Counted from the first letter of the stretch, positions 7,342 through 14,441 are shown. The stretch is 14,658 nt of DNA from DATKKX01 sp035542775 (GCA_035542775.1 DATKKX010000079.1:1-14658); one strand, 5' to 3'. Numbers and translations are program-made. The notes: generated by a model not told the origin, from the letters alone.

Positions 7342-8406
7342 TTACTTATAAGTCTGCCCGATGTCCACCTGGTTCCCCAGGCCAAAGTGGCCCATGGTGT
7401 CCGGCCACAGTTCGCTGGTCGACGGGAAGATCCGCGTGCCGGACGGGAGCCACAGGTATGGACTCGACGAATCGAGGTCTCCCAGGGTGTCCACATGACC
7501 GTCGTAGAAGACGAAGCTGGCCTTGAACGCATTGCCTGGCGCCCCCTTCGGCGGTATGCCGGTGGAGTGCCTGTAGGCATATATGCGAGCGTCAGTGCCG
7601 GCGACGTGATCACCGGGGGCGCCGCCGTTGCCGGGCGCGGCGCATCGATCCCACGAGCGGGACCAGCCGGTCATAGCGCCCGCGTCGCAGTCAGAACCGC
7701 CCGCGCTGGCGTCAACGCATATGTCGTAGTCCGGCTCGATGCTGCACGTGCTGTAGCGGGCACCGTCTCCGCAGAAAATCTTCTCGGCAGGAGGACCTAT
7801 CTTGCCCGCCAACGGCTTCCATCCGGAAGGCGGCAGGTAAGCCAGGCCCATCGGACCCGAGCCAAGCCAGCTCGCTTCCGTCAGCAACTGCAGGCGCTGC
7901 GTGTTATAACTCACCAGCCAGCCGGCACCCGCATCCAGATCGCATTGCATGGCGGAATACCTGGGCGACAGGAACTTGTTCCCCGCACACAGGAACGCGC
8001 CCGAGCTGCGCAGGTCATTGAAGCGTTTTTCAATGGCCTCGTTGGGAGCGCCCTTGGACGGCTTGATGAGCCCCAGACCCATCATTTCAGCCAGCGGCCC
8101 CATCCAGTCCCACGTCTGGAACGCCGGCCCCCACCCCTTGGCTTCGGTTGACAAGTACGCCCCTGAACCGTCCGGCGAACCGACGATCCAGTCATCATTG
8201 TCCATGGCGTACTCCTGCATGCCCTTGCCAATGTCACGCAGAGTCGCCAGGCAGGCCCCGCGTTGGCCCATGCGACGAGCACTCGACAAGCTCGGCAAAA
8301 GCACCGAGATCAGCAGCGCGATGATCGAAATCACAACCAGCAACTCGATCAACGTGAATCCGCTCCGCTCCGGGCGAAAACGCTTCGCTTGGATCTTCGA
8401 CGTCAT
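7342..8406 (-). CDS. Large Cys-rich type II secretion/type IV pilin-like pseudopilin
   Basis: A 354-residue protein with a class III (prepilin) signal: a basic leader of 16 residues ending in Gly, then FTLIELLVVISIIALLISVLLPSL. Cleavage would be at Gly16/Phe17, leaving Glu21 as the conserved Glu5 of the mature protein. The C-terminal SFVFYDGHVDTLGDL (about 297-311) is the DGH motif seen in large planctomycete-type pseudopilins. The mature part carries eight cysteines (52, 140, 155, 212, 221, 230, 240, 255), an even number that would suit disulfides outside the cytoplasm. It is far longer than GspG (about 140 residues). The start ATG has AAGGA nine bases upstream. The zinc-ribbon gene ends 11 bases before it, so they form an operon. 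It probably assembles into a pilus or secretion pseudopilus, but no other component apart from the nearby PilT-like ATPase is in view. Confidence 0.9.
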   Translation of the reverse strand: MTSKIQAKRFRPERSGFTLIELLVVISIIALLISVLLPSLSSARRMGQRGACLATLRDIGKGMQEYAMDNDDWIVGSPDGSGAYLSTEAKGWGPAFQTWDWMGPLAEMMGLGLIKPSKGAPNEAIEKRFNDLRSSGAFLCAGNKFLSPRYSAMQCDLDAGAGWLVSYNTQRLQLLTEASWLGSGPMGLAYLPPSGWKPLAGKIGPPAEKIFCGDGARYSTCSIEPDYDICVDASAGGSDCDAGAMTGWSRSWDRCAAPGNGGAPGDHVAGTDARIYAYRHSTGIPPKGAPGNAFKASFVFYDGHVDTLGDLDSSSPYLWLPSGTRIFPSTSELWPDTMGHFGLGNQVDIGQTYK

Positions 8407-8417
8407 GGCTTCGGTCC

Positions 8418-8861
8418 TTACTGGCCTGCTTTAGCGGCTGCCTCCATCTGTTCCTTCGATGGTTTACGGTTGTGGCCTGTGACCAGGTGGCCGCAGTCCG
8501 GACAATACGTTTTTTCCCTGCTGCTCGGGTCGATGCTGCTCTTGAGAACAACAAAGGTCGGAGTGGTCTTGGCCTTCCAGCCGCCAGCGCCATCCTTGGC
8601 CCAATAGCAGGCCTCAGCCCTCCAGACCCTCGCCTTGCCGCACTTCGGGCAGGTCAGCGGTTCCTTCTCACCCATCTGGAGGACGTGCTCGAACTCGTGG
8701 CCGCAATCCACGCACTTGCAGACGCGCTCGGCCGACAGGCTCTCCGCCGACTTGCCCCCTACGGCAAAGCGCAGAATGATCCCCACGGCGATGATGAAAA
8801 CCACCACCGCGCCGATGAGCTTGAGCCGCTGCCACTTGTCTTGTGATTCCGCCGTCAACAA
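8418..8861 (-). CDS. Membrane-anchored zinc-ribbon protein
   Basis: A 147-residue protein with one membrane helix at about 14-34 (LIGAVVVFIIAVGIILRFAVG). A zinc-ribbon-like pattern follows: C50-x2-C53 and C71-x2-C74, with further cysteines at 48 and 85. A second pair is C120-x2-C123 followed by His126 and His130. Two metal-binding knuckles are therefore likely. I recognise no named family. The start is TTG 8861 (or TTG 8858); GGGAG lies eight bases before 8861 and no better ATG exists before the helix. The gene ends 11 bases before the pseudopilin ATG, implying co-transcription and a role linked to that protein, for example in its assembly or regulation, which is inference. A long non-coding region lies upstream. 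Confidence 0.8.
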   Translation of the reverse strand: MLTAESQDKWQRLKLIGAVVVFIIAVGIILRFAVGGKSAESLSAERVCKCVDCGHEFEHVLQMGEKEPLTCPKCGKARVWRAEACYWAKDGAGGWKAKTTPTFVVLKSSIDPSSREKTYCPDCGHLVTGHNRKPSKEQMEAAAKAGQ

Positions 8862-8981
8862 CTCTCTGTCTCCCGGTCTCGCGAACGAGGCTGCGATCCT
8901 ACCGCCAGGGCCTGCGGTGCAGCGCCTCCTCCTTCCCCAACCGCGAGCGGAGATACAACCTCAGTCCAGCTTACCCGAAAC

Positions 8982-9149
8982 GCGATACACCTTCCATATC
9001 GCCAGGAACCTGGCTGTGGCACCATACCCAACCTAGTGTCACCTGGTCTCTGCCCGGATTCAAGGCCGGGGAACCGTATTTCTTACCCCCACACTCGCCT
9101 CGGCGCCGCCGTGAGCGCTGCCGGGCGAGCTCGGTTTTCTACCTGAGCT
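8982..9149 (-). ncRNA. Candidate structured leader RNA of the zinc-ribbon/pseudopilin operon
   Basis: Read on the minus strand from the predicted start near 9151, successive hairpins occur. The first is AGCTC+GGT with ACC+GAGCT (9128-9149, one bulged base). Next is a long stem CTCGCC/GGCGAG with inner CGGCGC/GCGC-T-GCCG (9094-9129). Then come CCCGG/CCGGG (9053-9070), GCCAG/CTGGC with a four-base loop (9001-9014) and GCGATA/TATCGC (8982-9002). Some overlap by two bases, so alternative folds are possible. I match it to no known riboswitch. GC-rich DNA forms hairpins by chance, so this is a candidate only. Confidence 0.35.
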
Positions 9150-9157
9150 ACCGATTT

Positions 9158-9163
9158 ATTATA
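9158..9163 (-). promoter_or_regulatory. Perfect -10 box for the zinc-ribbon/pseudopilin operon
   Basis: The minus strand carries TATAAT in an AT-rich patch of otherwise GC-rich DNA, with predicted transcription start near 9151. No acceptable -35 is found at 16-18 bases, so the promoter would need an activator or a different sigma factor. The leader to TTG 8861 would be about 290 bases. Confidence 0.4.
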
Positions 9164-9263
9164 CCCACGACTCGACCTCCAGGGAGCGGAATCGCGCCAA
9201 TTGCCGGACGGACCGCCTTCGCGATTCTCGCCCCGCACGGCCGCGCCGTCACTCGGAAACAGC

Positions 9264-9289
9264 GGCCCCCGTGGGTCGGGGGCCTTTCC
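9264..9289 (+). terminator. Strong orphan hairpin, terminator-like
   Basis: GGCCCCCG (9264-9271) and CGGGGGCC (9277-9284) form a perfect eight-base stem around TGGGT, followed by TTTCC on the plus strand. On the minus strand it is followed by GCTGTTT. No gene on either strand ends just before it, so it may block stray transcription between the divergent units or belong to an unseen RNA. Confidence 0.35.
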
Positions 9290-9360
9290 ATCCAGACGAA
9301 GATCGGCCCTGCCGTTCTCACCGGAAACCGAATCGCTCGCCCGGCTCAGGCGATCCCTGA

Positions 9361-9374
9361 CGAAGCATGCTTCG
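9361..9374. promoter_or_regulatory. Perfect 14-base palindrome, possible operator
   Basis: CGAAGCATGCTTCG is a perfect inverted repeat lying about 200 bases before the PilT-like gene in non-coding DNA. Its size suits a dimeric regulator, but no regulator is encoded nearby and only one copy is seen. Confidence 0.25.
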
Positions 9375-9573
9375 CTCTTGCGACTGTCCCGCCCCATGAA
9401 AGGCACCCGGCATGGAACCATCGACCGCGGCAGGGCCTGACAGACCCCGCTCCCGCACCTCACCGACTTCTTTCCGGGCCCGCCATGACCTATCATGAGG
9501 CAAGGATGGCGTATTGACCGTCCGGCGACCAGACATTGATGCCTCACCCCCTCCACCCGAGGACGACGAGTCC

Positions 9574-10713
9574 ATGTCTTCAAAACACCACCTGGACGAA
9601 AAGGTATACGCCGTCGGCGACCACAAGCTGTCCATGCAGGATCTGCTCGACTACTTCGAGCAACAGGGCAAGATGCGGGTTTCCGACCTGCACCTCAAAA
9701 TCAATTGCCCCCCGGTTTATCGCGTGGACGGGCTCCTGCAGAAAATGAAGGGCCCGCCTCTCGACGCCGCCACCGCGGAGCTCCTGGCCGAAAGCCTGCT
9801 CACCGACACCGAGGTCGAATGGCTGAAGCAGAACCGCTCCGTCGACGGCTCGGTATCAACGGCGAAGATGCAGTATCGCCTCAATTGCTACCACGAGAAC
9901 GACGGTCTGGCGGTGGCTATCCGCGCCCTGTACGCGGACGTGCCGCCGGTGGAGAGCATCGGCTTCCCGAACGGAGCCTGGCGGGACATCGTCTCCAAAC
10001 AGCAGGGACTCATTCTCGTCACCGGCATCACCGGCGCGGGCAAATCCACGACCATCGCGTCCTTCATCAACCACATCGCCCAGACCCGCCCCTGCCGGAT
10101 CATCACCCTCGAGGATCCCATCGAGTACCGGCTGGCCAGCAAGGCCGCCGTGATCTCGCAGCGCGAGCTGGGCCGCGATGTTCCCAGCTTCGAACGGGGC
10201 CTGCGCGACTGCCTTCGCGAAGACCCCGACGTCATCTTTGTCGGCGAGATGCGGGACAAGGAGTCGACCACCTGGACGCTCACGGCGGCGGAGACCGGGC
10301 ACCTGGTTTTCTCGACGCTCCACACCCGCGACGCCCGGGGAACGGTCACCCGAGTGCTGGACCTGTTTCCGCCGTCGCAGCAGGACGAGGTGGCCGCCCA
10401 GTTGTCCCTGGGGCTGAGCCACATCATTTCGCAGAAGCTCGTGCCCCGAGCGGACGGCCAGGGCCGCGTTGTGGTGATGGAGATCCTCAACAACGTCTAC
10501 GGCCTGGCCAATCTCATCCGGCAGGCCAAGACCGAGCAGATCTACACGCTCCTGCAGACTCGCACCAAGGATGTGCCCAGCGAGCGGATGACGACGATGG
10601 AGCGGTCACTGGCCATCCTGGTCCGCCGCGGCGTGATCGCGCCGCTGGAAGCGGAGAAGTGGGCCAACAACCCCAGCGCCTTCCTCGAGGAAATGCAGCA
10701 CCCATCGACCTAG
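9574..10713 (+). CDS. pilT: PilT-like twitching-motility/secretion ATPase
   Basis: A 379-residue secretion ATPase of the PilT/VirB11 superfamily, which drives pilus retraction as a hexamer at the inner membrane. The N-terminal PAS-like domain includes MRVSDLHLKINCPPVYRVDG (about 34-53). The ATPase domain has Walker A GITGAGKST (151-159), Asp box IITLEDPIEY (176-185), Walker B-type LREDPDVIFVGEMRD (214-228) and His box TAAETGHLVFSTLHT (237-251). The order and spacing are those of PilT, not of the longer PilB/GspE, which carry an extra N-terminal domain and a tetracysteine motif. The frame is open to TTG 9514, but ATG 9574 fits the family N-terminus better. There is no strong ribosome binding site. 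TATCAT at 9491-9496 may be its -10 box. It is divergent from the pseudopilin operon and converges with the CoA-transferase gene. Confidence 0.92.
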   Translation: MSSKHHLDEKVYAVGDHKLSMQDLLDYFEQQGKMRVSDLHLKINCPPVYRVDGLLQKMKGPPLDAATAELLAESLLTDTEVEWLKQNRSVDGSVSTAKMQYRLNCYHENDGLAVAIRALYADVPPVESIGFPNGAWRDIVSKQQGLILVTGITGAGKSTTIASFINHIAQTRPCRIITLEDPIEYRLASKAAVISQRELGRDVPSFERGLRDCLREDPDVIFVGEMRDKESTTWTLTAAETGHLVFSTLHTRDARGTVTRVLDLFPPSQQDEVAAQLSLGLSHIISQKLVPRADGQGRVVVMEILNNVYGLANLIRQAKTEQIYTLLQTRTKDVPSERMTTMERSLAILVRRGVIAPLEAEKWANNPSAFLEEMQHPST

Positions 10714-10759
10714 AAGAACGTAAAAGGTGTCAGGAAGATTTTGGCGCCCGGTGAACCCT

Positions 10760-10779
10760 GGCTGACGGCTTCTTCAGCC
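10760..10779. terminator. Possible hairpin between pilT and the convergent CoA-transferase gene
   Basis: GGCTGA (10760-10765) and TCAGCC (10774-10779) form a perfect six-base stem with an eight-base loop in the 67-base gap between convergent stops. No T tract follows on either strand, so only its position argues for termination. Confidence 0.28.
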
Positions 10780-10780
10780 T

Positions 10781-12748
10781 CTACGCCGGCCCGCCCGGAC
10801 TGCCCGGCGCGGGGGCCGCCTCGACCTGCTTCTCGGCAGGCTTCTCGGGCGGCTTCTCCGCGGGGCGGCGCGGCACGCGCTTCTTGTCGAACGGTATCTT
10901 CAGACGGTACGTGCCGCCCTCCAGCTCGGTGTCGATCACGTATCCGCACTTGTGGAAGATCCGCAGCATGCCGCTGTTCTGCTGGAGGACGTCGGCCGTG
11001 AAGCCGGAGATGCCGTTGACCCGGGCGGCGTCCACGATGGCATGCATCAGCGCCGTGCCCACGCCCTTGCCCTGCCAGTCGTCCCGGACCAGGAAGGCGG
11101 CGTCGGCGAAGTTGGAATGCGAGTCCTTCCGATAGTGGGCGATGCCGATCATCTGGGCGTCTTCGCCTGAGCCGGTCATCACCACGACGGCCATGTCGGC
11201 GTCGTAATCGACGCGCAGAAACTCCCGCAGCTTCTCTCGCGGCAGCGCCTTGATCATGCGGAAGAAGCGATGGTGCACCGACTCGCTCGACAGCTTGTAG
11301 AACATGTCGCGCAGCAGGGCCTCGTCGGTCAGCTTGAGCGGACGCATGAAGGCCCGGGCCCCGTCCTTGAGATCGATCCAACGCTCCATCTCGTCGGGAT
11401 AAATCGGAGCCAGGACCGGCATCTCGATCTGGTCGGGATAGACCATGTGCCGGGCCTTGGCCTCCGCCAGAAGCCAGGGCCGGAATCTCGGATCGGCGAT
11501 CTGGATCAACGCCAATGCCCGCTCGCGAATGCTCTTGCCGTGCAGGAAGGCGGAGCCGAACTCGGTGACCACATAGTGCACGTCGCCCCGACTGGTGACC
11601 ACGCCGGCGCCCTGCTTGAGATAAGGCACGATTCGCGAGATGTTCCCGTTCGCCGCCGTGGCCGGCAGAGCGATGATCGGCTTGCCGCCCTTGGACCGGG
11701 CCGCGCCGCGGACGAAGTCCACTTGTCCCCCGATGCCGCTGTAGAACATCATCCCCAGCGAATCGGCGCAGACCTGCCCGGTCAGGTCCACCTCGATGGC
11801 GGAGTTGATCGAGATCATCTTGTCGTTCTGGGCGATGACGAACGGATCGTTGGTGTACTCCGTGGGGTGAAACTCGACCAGCGGGTTGTTATTCACGAAG
11901 TCGTACAGTTTCCGCGAGCCCATCACGAAGCTGGAAACGATCTTCCCGCGATGCAGCGTCTTCCTGGCATTGGTGATCACGCCTTTCTCGATCAGCGGGA
12001 TGATGCCGTCGCTGAACATCTCCGTGTGAATGCCGAGGTCCTTGAAGTTGCCCAGATAATGCAGCACGGCGTCAGGGATCGTGCCGATGCCGAGCTGGAG
12101 CGTGGCCCCATCCTCGACCAGGTTGGCAATGTGCCGGGCGATCCGCTCGGCCAACTCGTCCGGAGCCCCCTGCGGAGCCTCCAGGATGGGCCGATCGCTG
12201 GGCACCAGCATGTCGATGTCGCGAACGTGAATGAAGCAGTCGCCGTGCGCCCGGGGCATCTGCTCGTTGACCTCGGCGATCACCTTCTGAGCTGATTCCG
12301 TGCCCGCCTTCACGATGTCGATGGAGACGCCGTAGCTGCAATAGCCGTGCTCGTCCGGCGGGCTGACGGCAATCAGCGCCGCGTCGATCACCACGCGACC
12401 GCTCCTGAAAAGTGCCGGAATCTCCGACAGAAAAATCGGCGTGTAATCCGCCCGGCCCTGCGAGACGGCCTCTCGAACGTTCGGCCCGATGAAGTAGGCG
12501 TTGTGCCTGAACCGGTTGCCGAATCGCGGCTCGGCGTAAGTCGCCAGACCCAGCGTCAGGATGTGGACGATCTCGGTGTCGGCGAGATCCTCGCGCGCCG
12601 TCAGGGCTTCCACCAGCGTCTGCGGCTCGCCGGCTCCCGAGCCGATGAAGACCCGCTGACCCGGCCTGATCCCTTTGACCGCTTCCACGGCCGTGACCAC
12701 CTTGCCCGGGTATCGTTGCTGCCACGGTTTTCCGACCTGACTCATCAT
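10781..12748 (-). CDS. Acetyl-CoA hydrolase/transferase fused to a GNAT acetyltransferase
   Basis: A 655-residue two-part protein. Residues about 10-435 are an acetyl-CoA hydrolase/CoA-transferase of the 4-hydroxybutyrate CoA-transferase kind. Its motifs include GSGAGEPQTLVEAL (36-49), HTEMFSDG (241-248, where I expect the catalytic glutamate, Glu243), AIEVDLTGQV (317-326) and GGQVDFVRGA (340-349). Residues about 466-620 are a GNAT N-acetyltransferase with the acetyl-CoA loop DDWQGKGVGTALM (556-568). A Pro/Ala/Lys-rich tail (624-655) follows. I recall this fusion being annotated in other bacteria. ATG 12748 is chosen over TTG 12811 because GGGAG lies six bases before it and the upper start would lie at the -35 box. 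The GNAT part may acetylate a lysine, perhaps on an acyl-CoA enzyme, but its target and the CoA acceptor are unknown. Confidence 0.92.
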   Translation of the reverse strand: MMSQVGKPWQQRYPGKVVTAVEAVKGIRPGQRVFIGSGAGEPQTLVEALTAREDLADTEIVHILTLGLATYAEPRFGNRFRHNAYFIGPNVREAVSQGRADYTPIFLSEIPALFRSGRVVIDAALIAVSPPDEHGYCSYGVSIDIVKAGTESAQKVIAEVNEQMPRAHGDCFIHVRDIDMLVPSDRPILEAPQGAPDELAERIARHIANLVEDGATLQLGIGTIPDAVLHYLGNFKDLGIHTEMFSDGIIPLIEKGVITNARKTLHRGKIVSSFVMGSRKLYDFVNNNPLVEFHPTEYTNDPFVIAQNDKMISINSAIEVDLTGQVCADSLGMMFYSGIGGQVDFVRGAARSKGGKPIIALPATAANGNISRIVPYLKQGAGVVTSRGDVHYVVTEFGSAFLHGKSIRERALALIQIADPRFRPWLLAEAKARHMVYPDQIEMPVLAPIYPDEMERWIDLKDGARAFMRPLKLTDEALLRDMFYKLSSESVHHRFFRMIKALPREKLREFLRVDYDADMAVVVMTGSGEDAQMIGIAHYRKDSHSNFADAAFLVRDDWQGKGVGTALMHAIVDAARVNGISGFTADVLQQNSGMLRIFHKCGYVIDTELEGGTYRLKIPFDKKRVPRRPAEKPPEKPAEKQVEAAPAPGSPGGPA

Positions 12749-12754
12749 GCGAAA

Positions 12755-12777
12755 CTCCCGCCGACTTCGCGTCGGCG
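12755..12777 (-). promoter_or_regulatory. 5' hairpin and ribosome binding site of the CoA-transferase gene
   Basis: On the minus strand CGCCGAC (12777-12771) and GTCGGCG (12765-12759) form a perfect seven-base stem with loop GCGAA. GGGAG (12759-12755) follows at once and ends six bases before the ATG. If the mRNA starts near 12776 the hairpin is at its very 5' end and abuts the ribosome binding site. Confidence 0.45.
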
Positions 12778-12782
12778 TTTCA

Positions 12783-12811
12783 GTTATCCTTCGCGGAACG
12801 GCGCTGGTCAA
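12783..12811 (-). promoter_or_regulatory. sigma70-like promoter of the CoA-transferase/GNAT gene
   Basis: TTGACC (12811-12806, five of six to consensus) and GATAAC (12788-12783, four of six) lie 17 bases apart on the minus strand. The predicted start is near 12776, giving a leader of about 28 bases. It separates this gene's transcription from murD upstream. Confidence 0.5.
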
Positions 12812-12812
12812 T

Positions 12813-12831
12813 AGCCGCTGTCCGAGCGGCT
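12813..12831. promoter_or_regulatory. Inverted repeat next to the -35 box, possible operator
   Basis: AGCCGCT (12813-12819) and AGCGGCT (12825-12831) are perfect inverted halves with a five-base spacer. The repeat ends one base upstream of the -35 hexamer, a common place for an activator or repressor site. Confidence 0.35.
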
Positions 12832-12871
12832 CTCATCTTCCGCCGTTGCTCTCTCCGCGCGGGTATCCCCC

Positions 12872-12914
12872 AAAAGGCGGACCGACCGGAAACGCTTCAC
12901 CGGCGTCGCGGTCC
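12872..12914 (-). terminator. Weak intrinsic terminator after murD
   Basis: About 40 bases after the murD stop on the minus strand, GGACCG/CGGTCC (12914-12909 with 12884-12879) plus an inner CCGG/CCGG (12903-12900 with 12889-12886) form an extended hairpin. It is followed by GCC and then TTTT (12875-12872). The T run is short and offset, so efficiency would be modest. Confidence 0.4.
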
Positions 12915-12953
12915 AGGCGTGCAGAGAACCATTATCGCCCGATCCGACTTCCG

Positions 12954-14384
12954 TTACCAGCCCATCACCGTCCGCTTGAAAATCTCCCCCCGATGCTCGT
13001 AATTCTTGAACCAGTCGAAGCTGGCGCAGGCCGGGCTCAGCACCACAACGTCACCCGCCTCGGCCAGATCGCGCGCCAGATTGACTGCTTCGGCAAAATT
13101 GGCAACCTTCTCCACGCAGGGCACGGTCGCGGCGCCGCGAGCACGCTCCGCGGCCTCGGCAATCCTCTCCTGCGTCGCCCCCATGCAAATCACCGCCTTG
13201 GCCCGATCGGCCAGCAATCGCCCCAGCCCGTCGAAAGAGCTTCCCTTATCGGAACCCCCGAGCAGAATCACCACGCCGCAATCAAACGCCCGCAGCGACG
13301 TCATCGCCGCCTCGGGCGTCGTCGCCTTGGAGTCGTTGTAATACTTGACGCCGCCGAACTCACGGACGAACTCCAACCTGTGGGGCAGACCGTTGAAAAT
13401 TGCCAGCGCCCCCAGCGCCGTTGAATCCGCCACCCCCAGAATCCGCGATACCGCCATGGCCCCCGCCGCATTCCAGACGTTGTGCACGCCCGGCACGGAC
13501 AAGGGGATCTCCACCTCCTCCATCGTGCGGCCTGATTCGCCCGGCCACGCCCAGCGCACCCGGCGCGTATCCTCGTCCACCCCGAACCGCCAGACCCGCA
13601 AATGCTTTTCCCACCCGCCCGGAAGAACCTCCACGCCGTTCTCGAACGGCAGGATCAGCCAGTCATCGTCCTTCTGATACTTGTAAATGTTCCCCTTCGC
13701 CCGGGCATACTCCTCCAGCGTCCCATGACGGTCGAGATGGTTGTCCCGCACGTTGGTCACCAGCGCGATGTGCGGGCTCTTGCGGACCTGCGCCGCGTCC
13801 TCCAACTGAAAGCTCGACAGCTCCAGCACGACCAGGTCCTTGGCGCTCATCCCAGGCAGGTCATCCAATAGAGACTTGCCGATGTTGCCTCCCAGCCAGC
13901 TCTTGCCGTGCCACCAGCCCTCGGCCTTTTCCGCCGTCTCCAGGATCGCGCCGATCATCGCCGTCGTCGTGCTCTTGCCCACCGTCCCGGTCACGCCGAT
14001 GATCCTGCCCGGGCAGCGCTCCATGAACAGGTTCATCTCGCTGGTCCAGGGGATGCCGCGGGCCATCGCCGCCTTGAAGAACGGCGACTTCTTCTTGTCT
14101 ACGCCGGGATTGACCACCAGCAAATCGCAGCGGTCGAGAGTCGACTCATCGTGCCCGCCGAGCCGCGTGGTGATGTTCAGATCTTTCAAGGCCGCGAGGC
14201 TGTCCGAGAGATCACTCGCCTGGGCCAGATCGGTCACCTCGACCTTCGCCCCTTGCCGGCAGAGCCAGCGCGTCACGCCGATTCCCCCTCCGAACCGCCC
14301 CAGGCCCATGACGATGACCCGTTTGCCGGCGAATTCCATGCCCGTCCCCGATTCCATGGCCGTCCTGTCCGTGGCCGCGATCAT
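12954..14384 (-). CDS. murD: UDP-N-acetylmuramoyl-L-alanine:D-glutamate ligase
   Basis: Cytoplasmic Mur ligase that adds D-glutamate to UDP-MurNAc-L-Ala in peptidoglycan synthesis, ATP-dependent. At 476 residues it is slightly longer than E. coli MurD (438). The N-terminal Rossmann domain has VIVMGLGRFGGGIGVTRWL (about 23-41). The central domain has the P-loop GTVGKST (133-139), LELSSFQLE (187-195) and the EEYARAKGNIY segment, whose Lys230 is the expected carbamylated lysine. The C-terminal domain has NDSKATTPEA (350-359), LLGGSDKG (374-381) and LSPACASFDWFKNYEHRGEIF (449-469). The P-loop carries Val where Mur ligases usually have Asn. The start ATG 14384 has GGAGG six bases upstream. It follows purD by 57 bases on the same strand. 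Its presence indicates a peptidoglycan cell wall. Confidence 0.96.
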   Translation of the reverse strand: MIAATDRTAMESGTGMEFAGKRVIVMGLGRFGGGIGVTRWLCRQGAKVEVTDLAQASDLSDSLAALKDLNITTRLGGHDESTLDRCDLLVVNPGVDKKKSPFFKAAMARGIPWTSEMNLFMERCPGRIIGVTGTVGKSTTTAMIGAILETAEKAEGWWHGKSWLGGNIGKSLLDDLPGMSAKDLVVLELSSFQLEDAAQVRKSPHIALVTNVRDNHLDRHGTLEEYARAKGNIYKYQKDDDWLILPFENGVEVLPGGWEKHLRVWRFGVDEDTRRVRWAWPGESGRTMEEVEIPLSVPGVHNVWNAAGAMAVSRILGVADSTALGALAIFNGLPHRLEFVREFGGVKYYNDSKATTPEAAMTSLRAFDCGVVILLGGSDKGSSFDGLGRLLADRAKAVICMGATQERIAEAAERARGAATVPCVEKVANFAEAVNLARDLAEAGDVVVLSPACASFDWFKNYEHRGEIFKRTVMGW

Positions 14385-14441
14385 ATGTTGCCTCCGTGCA
14401 CTTGGCTCGCTGTCTGGCCCGCCGGCGTCGAGACCCCCCGA

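Larger units (their letters stand above)
8862..9573. other. 712-base non-coding region between divergent pilus-type genes
   Basis: No credible gene: frames crossing it on both strands have compositions unlike proteins and match nothing I know. On the minus strand, TATAAT (9158-9163) would start a transcript near 9151 that runs about 290 bases to the zinc-ribbon gene and is dense in hairpins (listed separately). Towards the PilT-like gene there is a strong hairpin at 9264-9284, a perfect 14-base palindrome at 9361-9374, and TATCAT at 9491-9496 as a possible -10 box. The stretch is long for this otherwise compact window. Confidence 0.6.

Noticed and set aside
7294..8151. Long plus-strand frame opposite the pseudopilin.
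   Set aside because: It is a codon-bias shadow of the minus-strand gene, whose prepilin signal and DGH motif are unmistakable.
9050..9155. tRNA-like pieces on the minus strand (GGTAGCTCAGG resembling a D arm, CTTGAATCC resembling a T loop).
   Set aside because: The spacing is wrong for a tRNA, no acceptor stem pairs around them, and no anticodon arm lies between.
9514..9573. TTG at 9514 as the PilT start.
   Set aside because: It adds 20 residues of Pro/Asp-rich sequence not typical of PilT. ATG 9574 begins close to the family N-terminus.
8843..9583. Frames on both strands across the long intergenic region (plus 8843-9517, minus 9083-9583).
   Set aside because: Both are rich in Arg, Pro and Ser with no motif, hydrophobic core pattern or ribosome binding site. 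The region holds promoter and hairpin signals instead.
11270..12295. Plus-strand frame of 341 residues opposite the CoA-transferase/GNAT gene.
   Set aside because: Rich in His, Asp and Arg with no motif, as expected for the antisense of a GC-rich gene. The minus strand has continuous family motifs.
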